Shown: positions 21,458 to 33,581, numbered from the stretch's first letter. The stretch: 64,000 nt of DNA from Prorocentrum cordatum (GCA_963575745.1 CAUYUJ010021178.1:73156-137155), one strand, 5' to 3'. A program made the numbers and translations. The notes: generated from the letters alone by a model not told the origin.

Positions 21458-22059
21458 AGAGATATTGCAGCATGTATGCTCCTTTGCGGGTGCTTGCTGG
21501 CCGTACCGCTCGGGAAGCTGTATTCACCCAGCGTTCTACTACTCGCAAGGTGTCAATTCGCCGCAAACGCCAGAAACATCACGTTCTTGCTTCGATGTGA
21601 TGGACCGTGAATCCCCCGCGGCGGATCCAGGACGTTTGCGAGTAGTTACTTTGCGAGTGTTGGAACGCGCTTGTCTACATACCGCTACAAGATGGTTGTG
21701 CTATATGTTCGGATCGGACGCACGCGTCCGAGGAGGACATATAGCGCTGGTATGTCCTTGTGCGGCCCGAATTTTGAGGAGGGGGGACCACACAGATGCT
21801 GCCAAGAGTCGTTCACCACAGCTCGCAGGATGCGTGCTTTTGCGGAGGCCGGTGGCCCACTCAGGCCCAGACCTGCCCCGGACGGTCTGGGATTTGTTTT
21901 TGCGAGCCCGCGCGCCAGGTCTCCATTGCCAGCTTGGAGGAGGAGGGCCGCAAGATCCACTCCTCCAAGGCCTCTGCACTTGCTTGCTGACGCTGCTGCT
22001 GCTCTCGAGATTGTTGGTCTCGATTATGCCATAATCGAAGTCTCGCACTCGACTCTATG
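21458..22059. other. Unassigned stretch, lower in GC than its neighbours
   Basis: No gene is recognised. A 189-codon plus frame (21465-22034) shows no domain. Confidence 0.4.
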
Positions 22060-22190
22060 ACCCTCCTCCCGTCCTCTTCCCCGCTCCTACCCTCTCCTCG
22101 TCCTGCTCCTCCTCCGCGCTCCTCCTCCCCGCTCCTCCTCCTCCTCCTCCTCCTCCTCCTTCTCTCCGCTCCTTCTCCCTGATCCTCCTT
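22060..22190. repeat. TCC-rich pyrimidine tract
   Basis: Imperfect TCC/CTC repeats. Confidence 0.85.
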
Positions 22191-22734
22191 GCTCATCCTC
22201 TTCATCTTTCAGTTTCGTTCCAGCGAATGTCTTTGGCAGCTCTGTGCGGCGACATGTGTGTGTGTGGGAGTGTGCGCCAAGGCGCTCCGATGTGCTCGCG
22301 ATGCTTCTCGCGGCACCGACCCACCACTCTGCAGATGGCGCGCTCTCTCCATCCTTGGGCTGCACTGCTGCATTGTCGGATGGGAGCCCGAGAGATCTTG
22401 GTCAAGCACGCCCGCGAAATCCAGGCCCACTGCCTGGAGGTCCTTGGAGGCCTCCAGAGGCCCAGATCGGGGGCAACGTGGGGGGGGGGATGGGCTCAGG
22501 GAGGGACGCTTGGACCCCCCATCGCCCACTGATCGCCGAGGAGGGGCCCGACGGCCCCCTCCCCTGGCATCGCTCGGGCGTGTGTATTTTTCCTTCAGCG
22601 AAGACCATCGAGGAGCATCCTTGATCATTTCGCGACAGGGAACGAGCGTCCGAGCGAATGGCCCACTCCGCCAGGAGCGTGCGGCACTTGCAGATCGAGG
22701 CCCACCGCCGATCCGTCGGCGATGCAGCATCGCC
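22191..22734. other. Unassigned stretch ending in a CGCCGAT dispersed segment
   Basis: No gene is recognised. Its end (about 22660-22734, CCACCGCCGATCCGTCGGCG) aligns with 19040-19130. The match resumes across about 115 extra bases relative to that copy (about 22546-22660). Confidence 0.5.
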
Positions 22735-23041
22735 GAGCTCCTCCTCCTGCTCGTCCTCCTCCTCCTGCTGCTCCTCCTGCTCCTCCTCCTCCTCCTCCTG
22801 CTCCTCCTCCTGCTCCTCCTCCTCCTCCCCTCCTCCTCCTCCTCCCTCCTCCTCCTCCTCCTCCTCCTCCTCTCCTCCTCCTCCCCTCCTGCTCCTCCTC
22901 CTCCTCCCTCCTCCTCCTCCTGCTCCTTCTCCTCCTCCTGCTCCCCCTCTCCTCCTCCTCCTCCTCCTCCTCCTCCTCCTCCTCCTCCTCCTCCTTCTCC
23001 TGCTCCTCTTCCTCCTCCTCCTCCTTCTCCTCCTGCTCCTG
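22735..23041. repeat. (TCC)n array with TGC interruptions
   Basis: About 300 bases of TCC with CTGCTCCT interruptions, starting directly after the CGCCGAT segment. Confidence 0.95.
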
Positions 23042-23458
23042 CCTGGTCGATGCTTTCCCTCTGAGCCGATTGCCTCCTAACGTTCCCCCCCCAGGGGGGC
23101 GCGGGGGGGATCTCACCACCCACCAAACCACCCCAACCCAACCCGAAGGCCCAAATCTATCCTCGATTTCCAGTGGGGGGGGGGGGTCGGGGAGCACGGA
23201 CAAAAACACATGGAGCCCGTGCCCCCCCCCAACCCGAAGTTCGGGTCAAATGCGGGTCTGCGTGTTGGGTTGGGGTGGTCTGGTAGGTAGTCAGGATCTG
23301 GAGGGCGCCACTTGCACGCCTACACCGATCCTAGCTGGGCCGAGGGCCGATCCTGGGCCCTGGACTTTGGTGTGTACATGCCTGCCTGGCCCAGGCCAGG
23401 ACGGCACATAACGAAGAAGGAGAGACGACAGGAACAGGAACCTTCGGAGTGCGGCGCG
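23042..23458. other. Unassigned stretch with C/G homopolymer runs
   Basis: No gene is recognised. ACACCGATCCT and GATCCTGGGCCC near 23320-23365 recall words of the palindrome at 31697. Confidence 0.4.
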
Positions 23459-23638
23459 TACAGTCGGGGCCTTGACCTAAGGAGCTCAACATAAGGAAGG
23501 AGGCCCCTTTTTTCCATAAGTTACACTTCGATTTCCGATCGAAAGCATAAGGAATACCCGAGGCAAGCTGCGAAACACTTAAGGAACGCGGAGCCCCTCC
23601 CCAACGAAAAGGGTTCCTTCTTCAGGGCGCCGACTGTA
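23459..23638 (-). mobile_element. 180-bp Tc1/mariner-like MITE, copy A
   Basis: TACAGTCGGGGC at 23459 and GCGCCGACTGTA ending at 23638 are terminal inverted repeats. The length is exactly 180, as in copies B and C, and the interior matches them in reverse orientation. TA flanks CAGT at both ends, as in Tc1/mariner-type insertions. No ORF. Confidence 0.9.
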
Positions 23639-23782
23639 TTTCTTGCATCGGGGCTGGGCCCTCCTCCCTGGCGCACAGGGCGCGTCCAGGGCGGAGGCCG
23701 GAGGCCAGGGGCCGCCGGGAGGTGCCGGCGCCGAGTCGAGAGAGTCGCGCGGATCTCGCAAGGTTGACGCTGCTGTTTTTTT

Positions 23783-24930
23783 TCCCCTCCTACGGTGGTG
23801 TCGGGCCCTCGTTTTGAAGAGATAGTGCCCTGCGTCCTCCTCTCCTCTCCTCTCCTCTCTCCTCTCCTCTCCTCTCCTCTCCTCTCCTCGCCTCTCCTCT
23901 CCTCTCCTCTTCTCTCCTCTGCTTTCCTCTCCTCTCCTCTCCCCTCTTCCTCTGCTCTACTCTCCTCTCCTCTCCTCCTCTCCTCTCCTCTCCTCTCTCC
24001 CTCTCTCCTCTCTCCTCTCCTCTCCCCTCTGCTCTCCTCTCCCTCTCCTCCTCTCCTCCCCATCCCTGCCTCTGCCCTCCGCGTGCGCATTTCGGCACGC
24101 CCCTCCACGTCTCGTGGCCCCGCAGGGAGCTCCACCGACGCCCGTGGGAGGGGGTTTTGCATGCGGTTCTCCACGCCCCTCACATATTCTCGTGGCCCCA
24201 CAGGGAGCTCCACTGACGCCCCGGGGAGGGGGTTTTGCATGTGGTTCTCCACACCCCTCACACGTTCTCGTGGCCCCCATAGGGAGCACTACCGACGCCC
24301 CAAGTTGGATGTTTTGCATGTCGTTCTTCACACCACTCACACGTTTTGTGGCCTCATTGGGAGCTCCACCGAAGCCCCCAAGGAGGGGGTTTGGTATGTG
24401 GTACGCCCCTCACGTTTTGTGGCCCCGTAGGGAGCTCCACCGAATCCCCCAGGAGGGGTGTTTCCCATGCGGTCCTCCACCCAGTTCTGCACATCCCTCA
24501 CACGCTTCGTGGCCGCATAGGAAGGCCCCAGTGGCAGCGTCCGCATGGCGGCACCGCACCAATTTCGGCACCCCGCTCGCACGTTCCGCTGCCCCATGGG
24601 GAGCTCCGCCGAGGGCCCCAGGGGCAGAGTCCGTGTGGCGGCACCGCACCCATATCGGCACGCACCTCACACGCTTCGTGGACCCGTATGGGGGCTCCGC
24701 CGAGGGCCCTGGTGGCAGCGTCCGCATGGCGGCACCGCACCCATATCGGCACGCCCCTCGCACGCTTCGTGGACCCGTATAGGGGGCTCCGCCGAGGGCC
24801 CTGGTGGCAGCGTCCGCACGGCGGCACCGCGCCCATTTCGGCACACACACACACACCTCACACGTTTCGTGGCCCCCCTCCTTCGCCTCGCCTGCCTCGC
24901 GATACTCGCAGCTGCAAATGGTTGGGTCCT
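23783..24930 (+). repeat. Modular satellite element A: head, CT tract, ~90-bp array, tail
   Basis: The head reads TTCCCCTCCTACGG.. then GGGCCCTCGTTTTGAA (to 23817), followed by a CTCCT pyrimidine tract (about 23836-24062). About ten tandem units of 71-101 bases with CACGCTTCGTGG, GGGAGCTCCACCGA and GCATGGCGGCACCGCACC follow (about 24080-24870). The tail is GATACTCGCAGCTGCAAATG at 24900. Element B at 30255 shares head, tract, units and tail. No coding function. Confidence 0.8.
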
Positions 24931-25177
24931 TCGCCAGCATCGCTTCCGCTCGCCCAGTGTGCGCCGCTCGTGGGCCAGGAACGGGGCCGGCCAGGGTCGG
25001 TGCTTTGGCGCACCGTCCCGGGAGGGAAGGAGCATCTGCGGCAGGCCGCCGTTGGGAGCCCGTCCGCGTGCCCCTCCCGCCGTGGTGCTTCTTCGACTGA
25101 CGCTCAGACACCCGACGACGTGAGCGATTGGAGAGGCCTGACGGCCGGTGCCGCCGACCCTGACCGAAAGGGCTAGG

Positions 25178-25260
25178 AGTGGGAGGAGGAGGAGGAGGAG
25201 GAGGAGGAGGAGGAGGAGGAGGAGGAGGAGGAGGAGGAGGAGGAGGAGGAGGAGGAGGGG
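25178..25260. repeat. (GGA)n microsatellite
   Basis: About 27 pure GGA units. Confidence 0.95.
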
Positions 25261-26003
25261 GTCCAGCCCCGGCTCCCTGCTTGATTGCCCTGGGGCCCGA
25301 GAGAGAGGAGGCCCCAGAGGCCGAGCGCAGGAGGGAGCACGCGGGGACCGACAACAGCCACGCCGTCGGCGATCTGGGCACGCCGATGGCTTCCCCGCGC
25401 TGGAGCGTCCTCTCGATGCTGCTCTCGTCCCCGGGGGAGTCGGGCCAGAGATCCTCGGGGCGGCGGGCGCCTTCCCGGAGGCTGTCCCGCTCGCGGAGGG
25501 GCCTGCCACTCCGACTCCAGGCCTCGCAGGTGGGGTCTTAGCAGGTGGGGTCGGAGGATCGCGCCCTGTCGCCGATGCACCGGCGATTCGGAGCTGAGTG
25601 GAGCCCGATCTCCACGCCGAGGTCGCCGACGACTCGCTGACGTCGTCGACATCCCCCCGCCCTCCCCTCTCCTGCCGCCTCCCTCGCCCCTCCTCCCTGC
25701 CCCCTCCCCCTCCCCTCCTCCTCAGGTCCCTCCTCCCTCCGCCGTCTTCTGCCCCCGCTTCCTCCCTCCCCCCCTTGCCTCTCGCCTCCCGTCCTTCCCC
25801 CCTCCTCCCTCGCCCCTTGGGTCTGGCCAGGCCTCTCCTCTGGACCCAGACCTCCTCCGGCGCTGTGGTCTTCTCACAGGGTGGCTCCCCAGAGATCTGG
25901 ACCCATTTCTCCGGGGCCGGCTCTGCATCCTGAATTGTTTCCTTTTACGATCTTGGGGCCTGGCGAGGGCCCCCAGAGGCCGAACATGCGCAAGCATCTT
26001 CTG
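25261..26003. other. Unassigned GC- and CT-rich stretch
   Basis: No gene is recognised. A CCTCCC-rich stretch lies at 25650-25830. A CGCCGATGCACCGGCGAT word occurs at 25572. Confidence 0.4.
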
Positions 26004-26181
26004 GGGATGTCAGGGGAGAATAGGCTTCTCCTCCTCCTCATTATCGTCCTTCTCCTCCTCCTCCTCCTCCTCCTATTCCTCGTGATCCTCCTCCTCTCCT
26101 TCCTCCTCCTCCGCCGCCTCCTCGAGCGATGGGCATTTTGTCCTCAGCGAGAGGATGTCAGGGGAGAGTGAGGCTTCTCCT
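26004..26181. repeat. ~28-bp direct repeats flanking a (TCC)n tract
   Basis: GGATGTCAGGGGAGA, then GGCTTCTCCT, at 26004 recurs at 26152. A TCC tract of about 100 bases lies between the two. Confidence 0.8.
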
Positions 26182-26295
26182 GCCAGTCTCGTCCCTCCCG
26201 GCATGGCCTCGAAGCCGGCGGAGGTCATGGCGAACGTGGCGGGGCAGTCCGAGGTGTCGAGCGTCGCGTCCATCACCCTGGACGGGAGGGGCAGC
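26182..26295. other. Short spacer
   Basis: Unique-looking sequence between the direct repeat and the GAT array. Confidence 0.4.
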
Positions 26296-27924
26296 GATAT
26301 GGTGATGATGATGGTGATGGTTATGATGCTTATAATGATAATGATAATGCTGATGACGATGATGCTTATGATGGTAATGATCATGACGATGCTGATGCTG
26401 ATGTTGATGATGCTGGTGATTGTTATGATGCTTATAGTGATAATGATGATGGTGGTGCTCGTAGAAGTGTTGGTGTTGGTATTGGTGAGGGCGGTGATGA
26501 TAATGATGATGATGATGGTGGTGGTGATGATGATGTCTGCTGCTGCTGATGATGATGGCGATGATTGGCTGATGCTGATGATGCTGATGATGATGATGGT
26601 GATGATGAAAATGCGGATGCTGATGATGATGCTGATGCTGATACTGAGGATGCTGATGTTGATGTTGATGATGACGATGATGCTGATGACGACGATGATG
26701 CTGATGTTGATGATGCTGATGATGATGCTGATGATGATTACCATGATGATTACGATGACGACGATGATGACGACTATGATGATGATGACGATGATGATGA
26801 TGATGATGATGACGATTACGATGATGGTACTGTAGATGATGATGCTGATGCCAATGATGCTGCTGATGATGGTGATGCTGATGATGATGCTGCTGACGAT
26901 GATGATGACGATCACGATGGCGATGACAATGACGATGATGATGATGATGATGATGCTGATGATTGTGATGGTGATGATGATGATGATGATGATGATGTTG
27001 ATGCTGATGCTGATGCTGATGATGATGATGATGATGATGGTGATTCTGATGGCGATGGCTATTATGACGATGCTGATGATGATGATGACGACGAACATGA
27101 TGATGCCGATGACGACGATGTTGATGATGATCATGATGATGGTACTGATGATGATGACGATGATCATGATGCTGATGGTGGTGGTGATGATGATGATGAT
27201 GACGATGGTGATTTTGCTGCTGCTGATGATGATGATTGTGATGCTGCTGCTGATGATGATGATGATGATGCTGCTGACGATTGTGATGAGGATGAGTATG
27301 CTGCTGGTGATGACTATTCTGATGATGATGCCGACGACGATGACGATGACGGTGATGATGATGCTGATGATGGTTCTGAGTTATCAATGATGATGCTGCT
27401 GATGAAGATGACGATGCTGATAACGATGATGATGGTGCTGATGCTGATGATGATGCTGAAGGATGGTCATTGTAATGGTGATGGCGATGGCGATGCTGAT
27501 GATGATGATTCTTATGATGGGGATTATACTGCTGATGATTTTGATGCTGCTGAACCTCATAATGATGCTCATGACGATGACGATGCCAACGACGATGCTG
27601 AAGATGAAGATGGTGCTGATGACGATGATGATGATGATGACGCTGATGCTGATGCGGAAGATGATGATGACGATGATGCTGATCATGATGATGATGATTA
27701 TGATGCTGACGACGATGAGGATGATGGCGATGCTGACGCTGCTGATGCTGCTGATTGTGTTGGTGCTGCTGATGGTAATGGTGATGCTGATGCCGACGAT
27801 GACGATGACGCTGCTGCTGATGATGGTGATGACGATGATGATGATGACGACGATGACGATGATGACGATGATGACAATGATGATGCGGCTAGTGATGATG
27901 ATGCTGATGATGACGATGATGACA

Positions 27925-27966
<42 letters not shown>

Positions 27967-29678
27967 CTGATGATAGTGATGATGTTGCTGTCTATGATGC
28001 AGCTGATGATGATGATTGTGCTGACGATTATGATGATGACGATGGTGATTATGATGTTGGTGATGATGACGATGCTGACGATGATGATGCTGACGATGAT
28101 GATGCTGATGGCGAAGCTGACGATGGTGATGATGATGATGCTGATGATGGTGCTTACGATGATGATGTTGCTGATGATGATGAGGAGTATGATGATAATG
28201 TTGCTGCCTATGATGATGCTGGTAATGATGATTATTGTGGTGATGATGGTCGTGATGATGATGGTGATGATGCTGCTGCTGACGATGCTGATGATGCTGA
28301 TGGTGCTGATGACGCTGATGGTAATGCTGATGATGTCTTTGGCGATGGCGACGATGACGGTGATGGTGATGTGGCTGTGACGGTGATGATGATGTTGATG
28401 ATGATGCTGGTGACGATGTTGATGCTGATGACGATGACGATGGCTATGTTGATGGTGACGATCATGGTGATGTTGATGATGCTTCTGCTGAGTGCTTCTG
28501 CTGATTCGGCTGATGTCGAGGATGAGTATGGTGAGGAGGACGCTGCTGCTATGCTGTTGGTGATGAGGGCCATGAGCACGAGGACGAGGACGTGGATGTG
28601 GGCGAGGACGAGGATGAGGATGCGGACGATGATGAGGAGGAGGAGGGGTAGAGGAGGATAAGAATGACGCTGACGATGGTGATAATGATGGTGATGCTGA
28701 TGATGTTGATACTGCTGCTGCTGATGGTGATGATTGGTGATACTGATGAAGGTGCAAGTGATGGTGATGATGCTGACGATGATGCTGATGCTGATGATGA
28801 TGATGATGATGATGACCATGACGCTGATTATGATTATGATTCTGATGATGATGATGGTGATGGTGATGCTGATCATGGTGTTGGTGGTGGGATGATGATG
28901 GTGGTGATGATGATGATGATCATGATGATGCTGACGATGATGATTATGATGCTCCTGGTAATGCGGATGATGGCAATGGTGCTGATGATGATGCTGATGA
29001 TGATGCTGCTGATGCTGATGCTGCTGATGATGATGATGATGATGGTGATGGGCATCGGAATGGTGATGGTGAAGGTGATGGTGATGGTGGTGTGGTGATG
29101 GTGGTGGATGATGGTGGTGGTGGTGGTAATAATCATGGTAACGACGAGTATGCCACTTCTTGTGGTTACGAACCTGTTCAAGGTACTGCTGCTGACGCTA
29201 TTACTGATGGAGCTACGGATGCTGATGACGATGGTGACGCTGATGTCAATGCTGATGATGCCGATGATGCTGATGCTGATGATGATGGTGATGATGATGA
29301 TGATGATGATGCTGACGATATGGTGGTGATAACGATGATGCTCATGTTGATGATGCTGTTGATGCTGATGATGCTGATGATGCTGCTGATGCTGATGCTG
29401 ATGCTGCTGTTGCTGATGCGGGTGATGCTGATGCTGCTGATGGTGATTATGCTACTGCTGCTGATGATGCTTATGCTGCTGCTGACGAGGGTGATACCGA
29501 TGATGATGAGGATGAGGACAATGATGATGCTGATGATGACGATGACGACGACGACGGCGACGATGCTAATGATGATCATGATGATGGTATCAGTGATGCT
29601 GAGTATGAGGTAGATGATCATGATGATGATGATGATGATGATGATGCTGATGATGATGATGATGATGACGACGACGAC

Positions 29679-29721
<43 letters not shown>

Positions 29722-29887
29722 CCGATGACGATGACGACGATGCTGATGATGATGCTGATGATGTTGATTGTCATTATGATGATGCTGATGATGATGATGA
29801 TGCTGATGACGATGATGACGTTGATGCTGATGATGATGCTGATGATGCTGATGATGAGGATGAGGATGCGGATGAGGATGCTGACGA
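26296..29887. repeat. 3.6-kb degenerate (GAT)n array
   Basis: GAT/ATG/TGA repeats with GCT, GGT, GAC and GTT variants, broken only by short stretches near 28500-28670 and 29105-29180. One plus frame is open for 698 codons (26565-28661) as poly-Asp/Ala, and minus frames read as Ile/Ser/His runs; this is a property of the repeat. No start, domain or codon pattern suggests a gene. It is the longest simple-sequence block in the window. Confidence 0.95.
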
Positions 29888-29950
29888 TGAGGAGGAGGAG
29901 GAGGAGGAGGAGGAGGAGGAGGAGGAGGAGGAGGAGGAGGAGGAGGGGGG
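29888..29950. repeat. (GGA)n at the end of the GAT array
   Basis: About 20 GAG/GGA units directly joined to the GAT array. Confidence 0.95.
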
Positions 29951-30254
29951 GAGGATGAGACGGAGGATGCGGATGATTAGGAGGAGTTTGAAGGAAAAGG
30001 TAACCGGGCTGGGACGGAGGAGGGCCGAGGAGGAGGTACGATGGAGGAAACGAGAGTCGTGGTCAGGGCGGGCTGCCCAGCGAGACGCGCGCGCCTTCGC
30101 AAGCGCGCAGGCGTGCGCACAGGCGCACACTGTGAAAGAAGCGGAGCAGATCGCGCCGCAAGCCGTTCTGGGATGGCACGTCCCAGGTCCAAACAACGGC
30201 GCGTCACAGGGCAGCTCCGAGTGCATTCCTCGCGCCCGCCGCGTCCCATTTCGT

Positions 30255-30690
30255 TCCCAACCACCCTGTGGTGTTGGGTCCTCGTTTTGAAGGCGCAGCG
30301 CCCCGCGTCTCCCACCTCCTCCTTCCCCCCTCCTCCCTCCTCCCACCATTGCCTTCGCCCTCTGCATGTCCATCTCGGCACACCCCTCATACGCTTCGTG
30401 GCCCCATAGGGAGCCCCAGCCAAGGCCGAAATGCCAGGGTTCGCATGGCGTCGGTGCCTCATATCGGCAAACCCCGCACACGCTTCGTGGCCCCATAGGG
30501 AGTTCCAGGTAAGGCCCACATGTCGGGGTTCGGTTTGCATTGGTGCCTCATTTCGGCCAACCCCTTATGCAATTCGTGACCTCATAGGAAGCCCCAGCTA
30601 AGGCCCAGATGCCAGGGGTCGCATGGCACCGAAGGCGATACTCACAACGGCGGTACTCACAACTGCATATGGTTAGGCACGTCGCCATGA
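30255..30690 (+). repeat. Modular satellite element B: head, CT tract, ~90-bp units, tail
   Basis: The head is GTTCCCAACCACCC.. then GTTGGGTCCTCGTTTTGAA (to 30291), followed by a short CT tract (30308-30350), three units about 90 bases apart carrying CGCTTCGTGGCCCCATAGGG, and a tail GATACTCACAACGGCGGTAC. Same plan as element A but with far fewer units. Confidence 0.75.
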
Positions 30691-31504
30691 TTTTTGTTTT
30701 GCTCTTATTCGATTTCGTATGTTAGAGATATCCTCGCGCGCCCATTCGAGAATGGCGCGTCCCAGGCCAGGACAGTTGCGCGTCCCCAATCGCGGCCCCA
30801 GGCGCGCCCCCGTGGCGGTCCAGGGGGCCGCGACCATGGCGCGCCACTGTCCTGTGGACAAGCTGGCTGCATCGGTATCGCCAGTGGATTCTTTGGGCAC
30901 CTGGAGGCCGCTTTTGAATGCAAAGCAAACAATACACGGGCATCTTTCTGAAGATTCTGTGACGACCTACATGCAAGACGCTGACATAAAGACCATTTAC
31001 GGCTCAGGAGGGGCTCCTGTTTTCGGGCAGTTCCTCAAGTCTAGGTCGGGGACCCAGTTCGTGGCCAAGGCTCGCCGTTGCCAGAAAGAAAAAAACCATT
31101 CAGTCCTTATCCAGCGCTCTCTGTTGCCGCATGATGGCTGTAGTTGTCTCCAGCATCGGCGCCGTGCACCCGACTCACCGAGGGGACAAACAAACTCTCA
31201 CCTGTCCCCTCAAAGAAAACTTGCTTAGCTTCCCCCGCGCCTTACGCGCCATTCCTCCCCCATGCGCGCTGACTTGCCCTCCTGCCCACCAGGACGTCCC
31301 AAGATCGGTGTCACCCCAGCGTACCAGTACGGTCGGACCGAGGTCTACGATCGAGGTCGGTTCGTGGAGGGCACCCTGATGCTCTTCGTGTCTGTTGGAT
31401 GGCCTGGTGCATCCCGGGGAGGGTACCCTTGGATGTTCTGTGCGTTTTGGCCGGCGGAGGGCCTCATGTCCTTGGGGGATGTTCGCTTGCTCTAGGTCCG
31501 ACTG
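30691..31504 (+). other. Unassigned stretch with a 169-codon open frame
   Basis: The frame 30719-31228 is open but shows no domain. The rest has no recognised gene. ATGGCGCGTCCCAGGCC near 30752 loosely matches ATGGCACGTCCCAGGTCC near 30174, on the other side of element B. Confidence 0.35.
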
Positions 31505-31684
31505 TACAGTCGGGGCCCTGAAGGAGGAACCCTTTTGGTTGGGGAGGGGCTCCGCGTTCCTTAAGTGTTTCGCAGTTCGCCCTCGGTTTTGCGTAGGGTT
31601 CCGATAGGAAGTCGAAGTTTAACTCATGGAAAAAAGGGGCCTCGTTCCTAATCTAGGGCTCCTTAGGTCAACGCCCCGACTGTA
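31505..31684 (+). mobile_element. 180-bp Tc1/mariner-like MITE, copy B
   Basis: TACAGTCGGGGC at the left and GCCCCGACTGTA at the right form perfect 12-bp terminal inverted repeats including the TA. The interior has GGAACCCTTTTGGTTGGGG and TTCCTTAAGTGTTTCGCAG. No ORF. It has the same length as copies A and C. Confidence 0.9.
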
Positions 31685-31696
31685 CCATGTCCGGAG

Positions 31697-31852
31697 GGCA
31701 CCAACTATACACCAACACCGATCCTGGCCCAGGATCACCCTGGGCCCAGGATCGGTGTATATGCCTTCTTGCGCAAGGCAGGAGGGCGTATACACCGATC
31801 CTGGGCCCAGGGGGATCCTGGCCAGGATCGGTGTTGGTGTATAGTTGGTGCC
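31697..31852. repeat. ~156-bp palindrome (foldback)
   Basis: GGCACCAACTATACACCAAC at the left is mirrored to GGTGCC at 31852. The ~70-base arms differ at only a few positions, around a short GCGC-centred loop. It begins 12 bases after MITE copy B. Confidence 0.85.
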
Positions 31853-32048
31853 TTCCTATGTGTCCGTCGCCCCCCCCGAGGGCGGCGCGCGCCCCGAGGA
31901 ACCTCAAGCGTTTGTGCTCCGCGGCGGGCGCCGTCGGGCCGTGCCCGCTCGGGGCACGAGGTGCGACGGCATGGCTGCGTGACGTGTTCGGGTCGGGCGC
32001 ACGCCTCCGAGGAGGGCACATGGCCCCAGATTAGTCGGGGGCGGAAGC
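31853..32048. other. Short unassigned stretch
   Basis: No gene is recognised. Confidence 0.4.
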
Positions 32049-32230
32049 GAGGGGGGTGATGACTAGGGGGGGGTGGATATCATGGCGGGGGCCATGATAT
32101 TTCCCCAGATTTCATGGCGCCTCTTCTTACTTTATATTACGTTCCCAGGCCCCCCCGCTGGGCCGCGCACATGCCGCCGGCCATGATTTGCGCCCCCCCC
32201 TCTTGGACACCCCCCTCTTGGCCGCTCCCG
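32049..32230 (+). repeat. ~180-bp dispersed repeat, uninterrupted copy
   Basis: Begins GAGGGGGGTGATGACTAGGG, contains an inverted motif (ATATCATGGC ... GCCATGATAT), then TTTCCCCAGATTTCATGGCG, and ends CCCTCTTGGCCGCTCCCGA. The same repeat occurs at 44840-44902 plus 45484-45610 with an insertion between the halves. Confidence 0.8.
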
Positions 32231-33009
32231 AGATTGGGGGAGTGATGCTTTTTCCCACGTAAGGACCCCGAAATTCATCACTTCACGAGACCGAGCCCAG
32301 GACGAACGTCAGGGGCCGAAATGCTGCTTGTGATGCCACATCGGCCTCGTACATGGGGCGCTCCAGGAGGGGCCTTGCCTTCGAGGATCGAAGGAGTTGC
32401 TACCTCTTCCCCGGCGGAAGGCGGCGGAAGGGCGGCGGAAAGAGCGCGGCGGAAGGAAAGCGAGGCCGCCTCCGCTGGCGGAAGCTGGCGGAAGGCCGCG
32501 GAAGGTGGTGGAAGAAAAACGTGCGCCCCCAAGAGATGGCAACATTTTTTGGGTCAGGGTTTCCAGAGTCCGCACATGTCTGTGTTCACCATTTTGCAAG
32601 GCAAAGAACTCCCGCTCGTCGAATAAAGGGGCCCCACTCACACCCCTCTTCGTCTCCTCCTCTTCCGTTCCCACTTCGCCAGGCAGTCGAGATTGATGTC
32701 GACCCTGCCAAATCAAGTGTACCCTTGTGTCCTGTGTTTCGCGATCCGTGCCAATGCCTTCTACATTCCTGTAGCAACGTGTCCTCTCGCATGTCCTCTC
32801 GCGTATGTCCTTGTGCGTCTCACAATGCCCCCTCCCGGGACGTGACCTCTGGCCTCTCCGGAGACGACCCCCCCCCCGCTCCGTCGGAGGCGGTCCCCAG
32901 GAGACACCCCTCCGGGAGGTGGCCCGTGTCCCTCCAGGCGCACCGTGGGCCGCCCAGGTGGGATCTTACGTTGCATCTTCGGGGGACCTCGCCTGTCCCC
33001 AGAAATTTG
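32231..33009. other. Unassigned stretch with GGCGGAAG repeats
   Basis: Around 32415-32510 GGCGGAAG-type octamers recur. No gene is recognised. Frames of 100-260 codons overlap on both strands without domains. Confidence 0.4.
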
Positions 33010-33145
33010 TGTCTTCTCTTGTTCCCGACGCTGACTCGATGCGGACTCGACGCGGATTTGGCGTGCATTCGACGCGATTCGACACAGATTCGACAACGAT
33101 CCGACGAGTCCGACGTGGATTCGACACGGACTCGACGCGCATAGG
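33010..33145. repeat. Degenerate ~11-bp repeats (GCGGACTCGAC-like)
   Basis: GACTCGAYGCGG / GATTCGACACGG words follow one another about ten times. Confidence 0.65.
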
Positions 33146-33199
33146 GCTGCGACTGGACAGACAAGGTCCCCCGAGGATGCAACATAAGGATCAGAGCAG

Positions 33200-33340
33200 A
33201 TGTCGTCGGAGGATTGCGGCGCATCGCCGATTCATCCGGGATGCGGCTTGATGTTGAGCCCGATGTTCTCCATGCCGACGTCGCCGATGCATCGCCGATG
33301 CATCGCTGATGCATCGTCGATGCATCGACGATGCGGCGCG
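33200..33340. repeat. CGATGCATCG palindromic word cluster
   Basis: CGCCGATGCATCGCCGATGC continues as CATCGCTGATGCATCGTCGA; the self-complementary GATGCATC recurs several times between 33280 and 33330. Confidence 0.75.
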
Positions 33341-33581
33341 GTCCTCCGACCCCATCTACTGTGAACCCGTCTGGGAGACCTCTGTTGTATTGCTCCAGGC
33401 CCCCAGGACGGCCCAAGGATACGCCAGGAGGGGTGCCGAGCACCCCAAAACGGTTCAAGGCGGGCCCCAGCTGGCCCCCCGCACGAAGGACCTCTGCCCC
33501 CCCCAAGGACAGGCCCAGGACACCCAAGGACGGTCCAGGACACCACCTATTTCTCCAGGATGGCCCCAAGGCGCCCCAGGA

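Noticed and set aside
26565-28661. 698-codon plus-strand frame of Asp/Ala repeats
   Set aside because: It is entirely a GAT array; the frame is open because GAT-type words rarely mutate to stops. No unique domain or flanking coding sequence.
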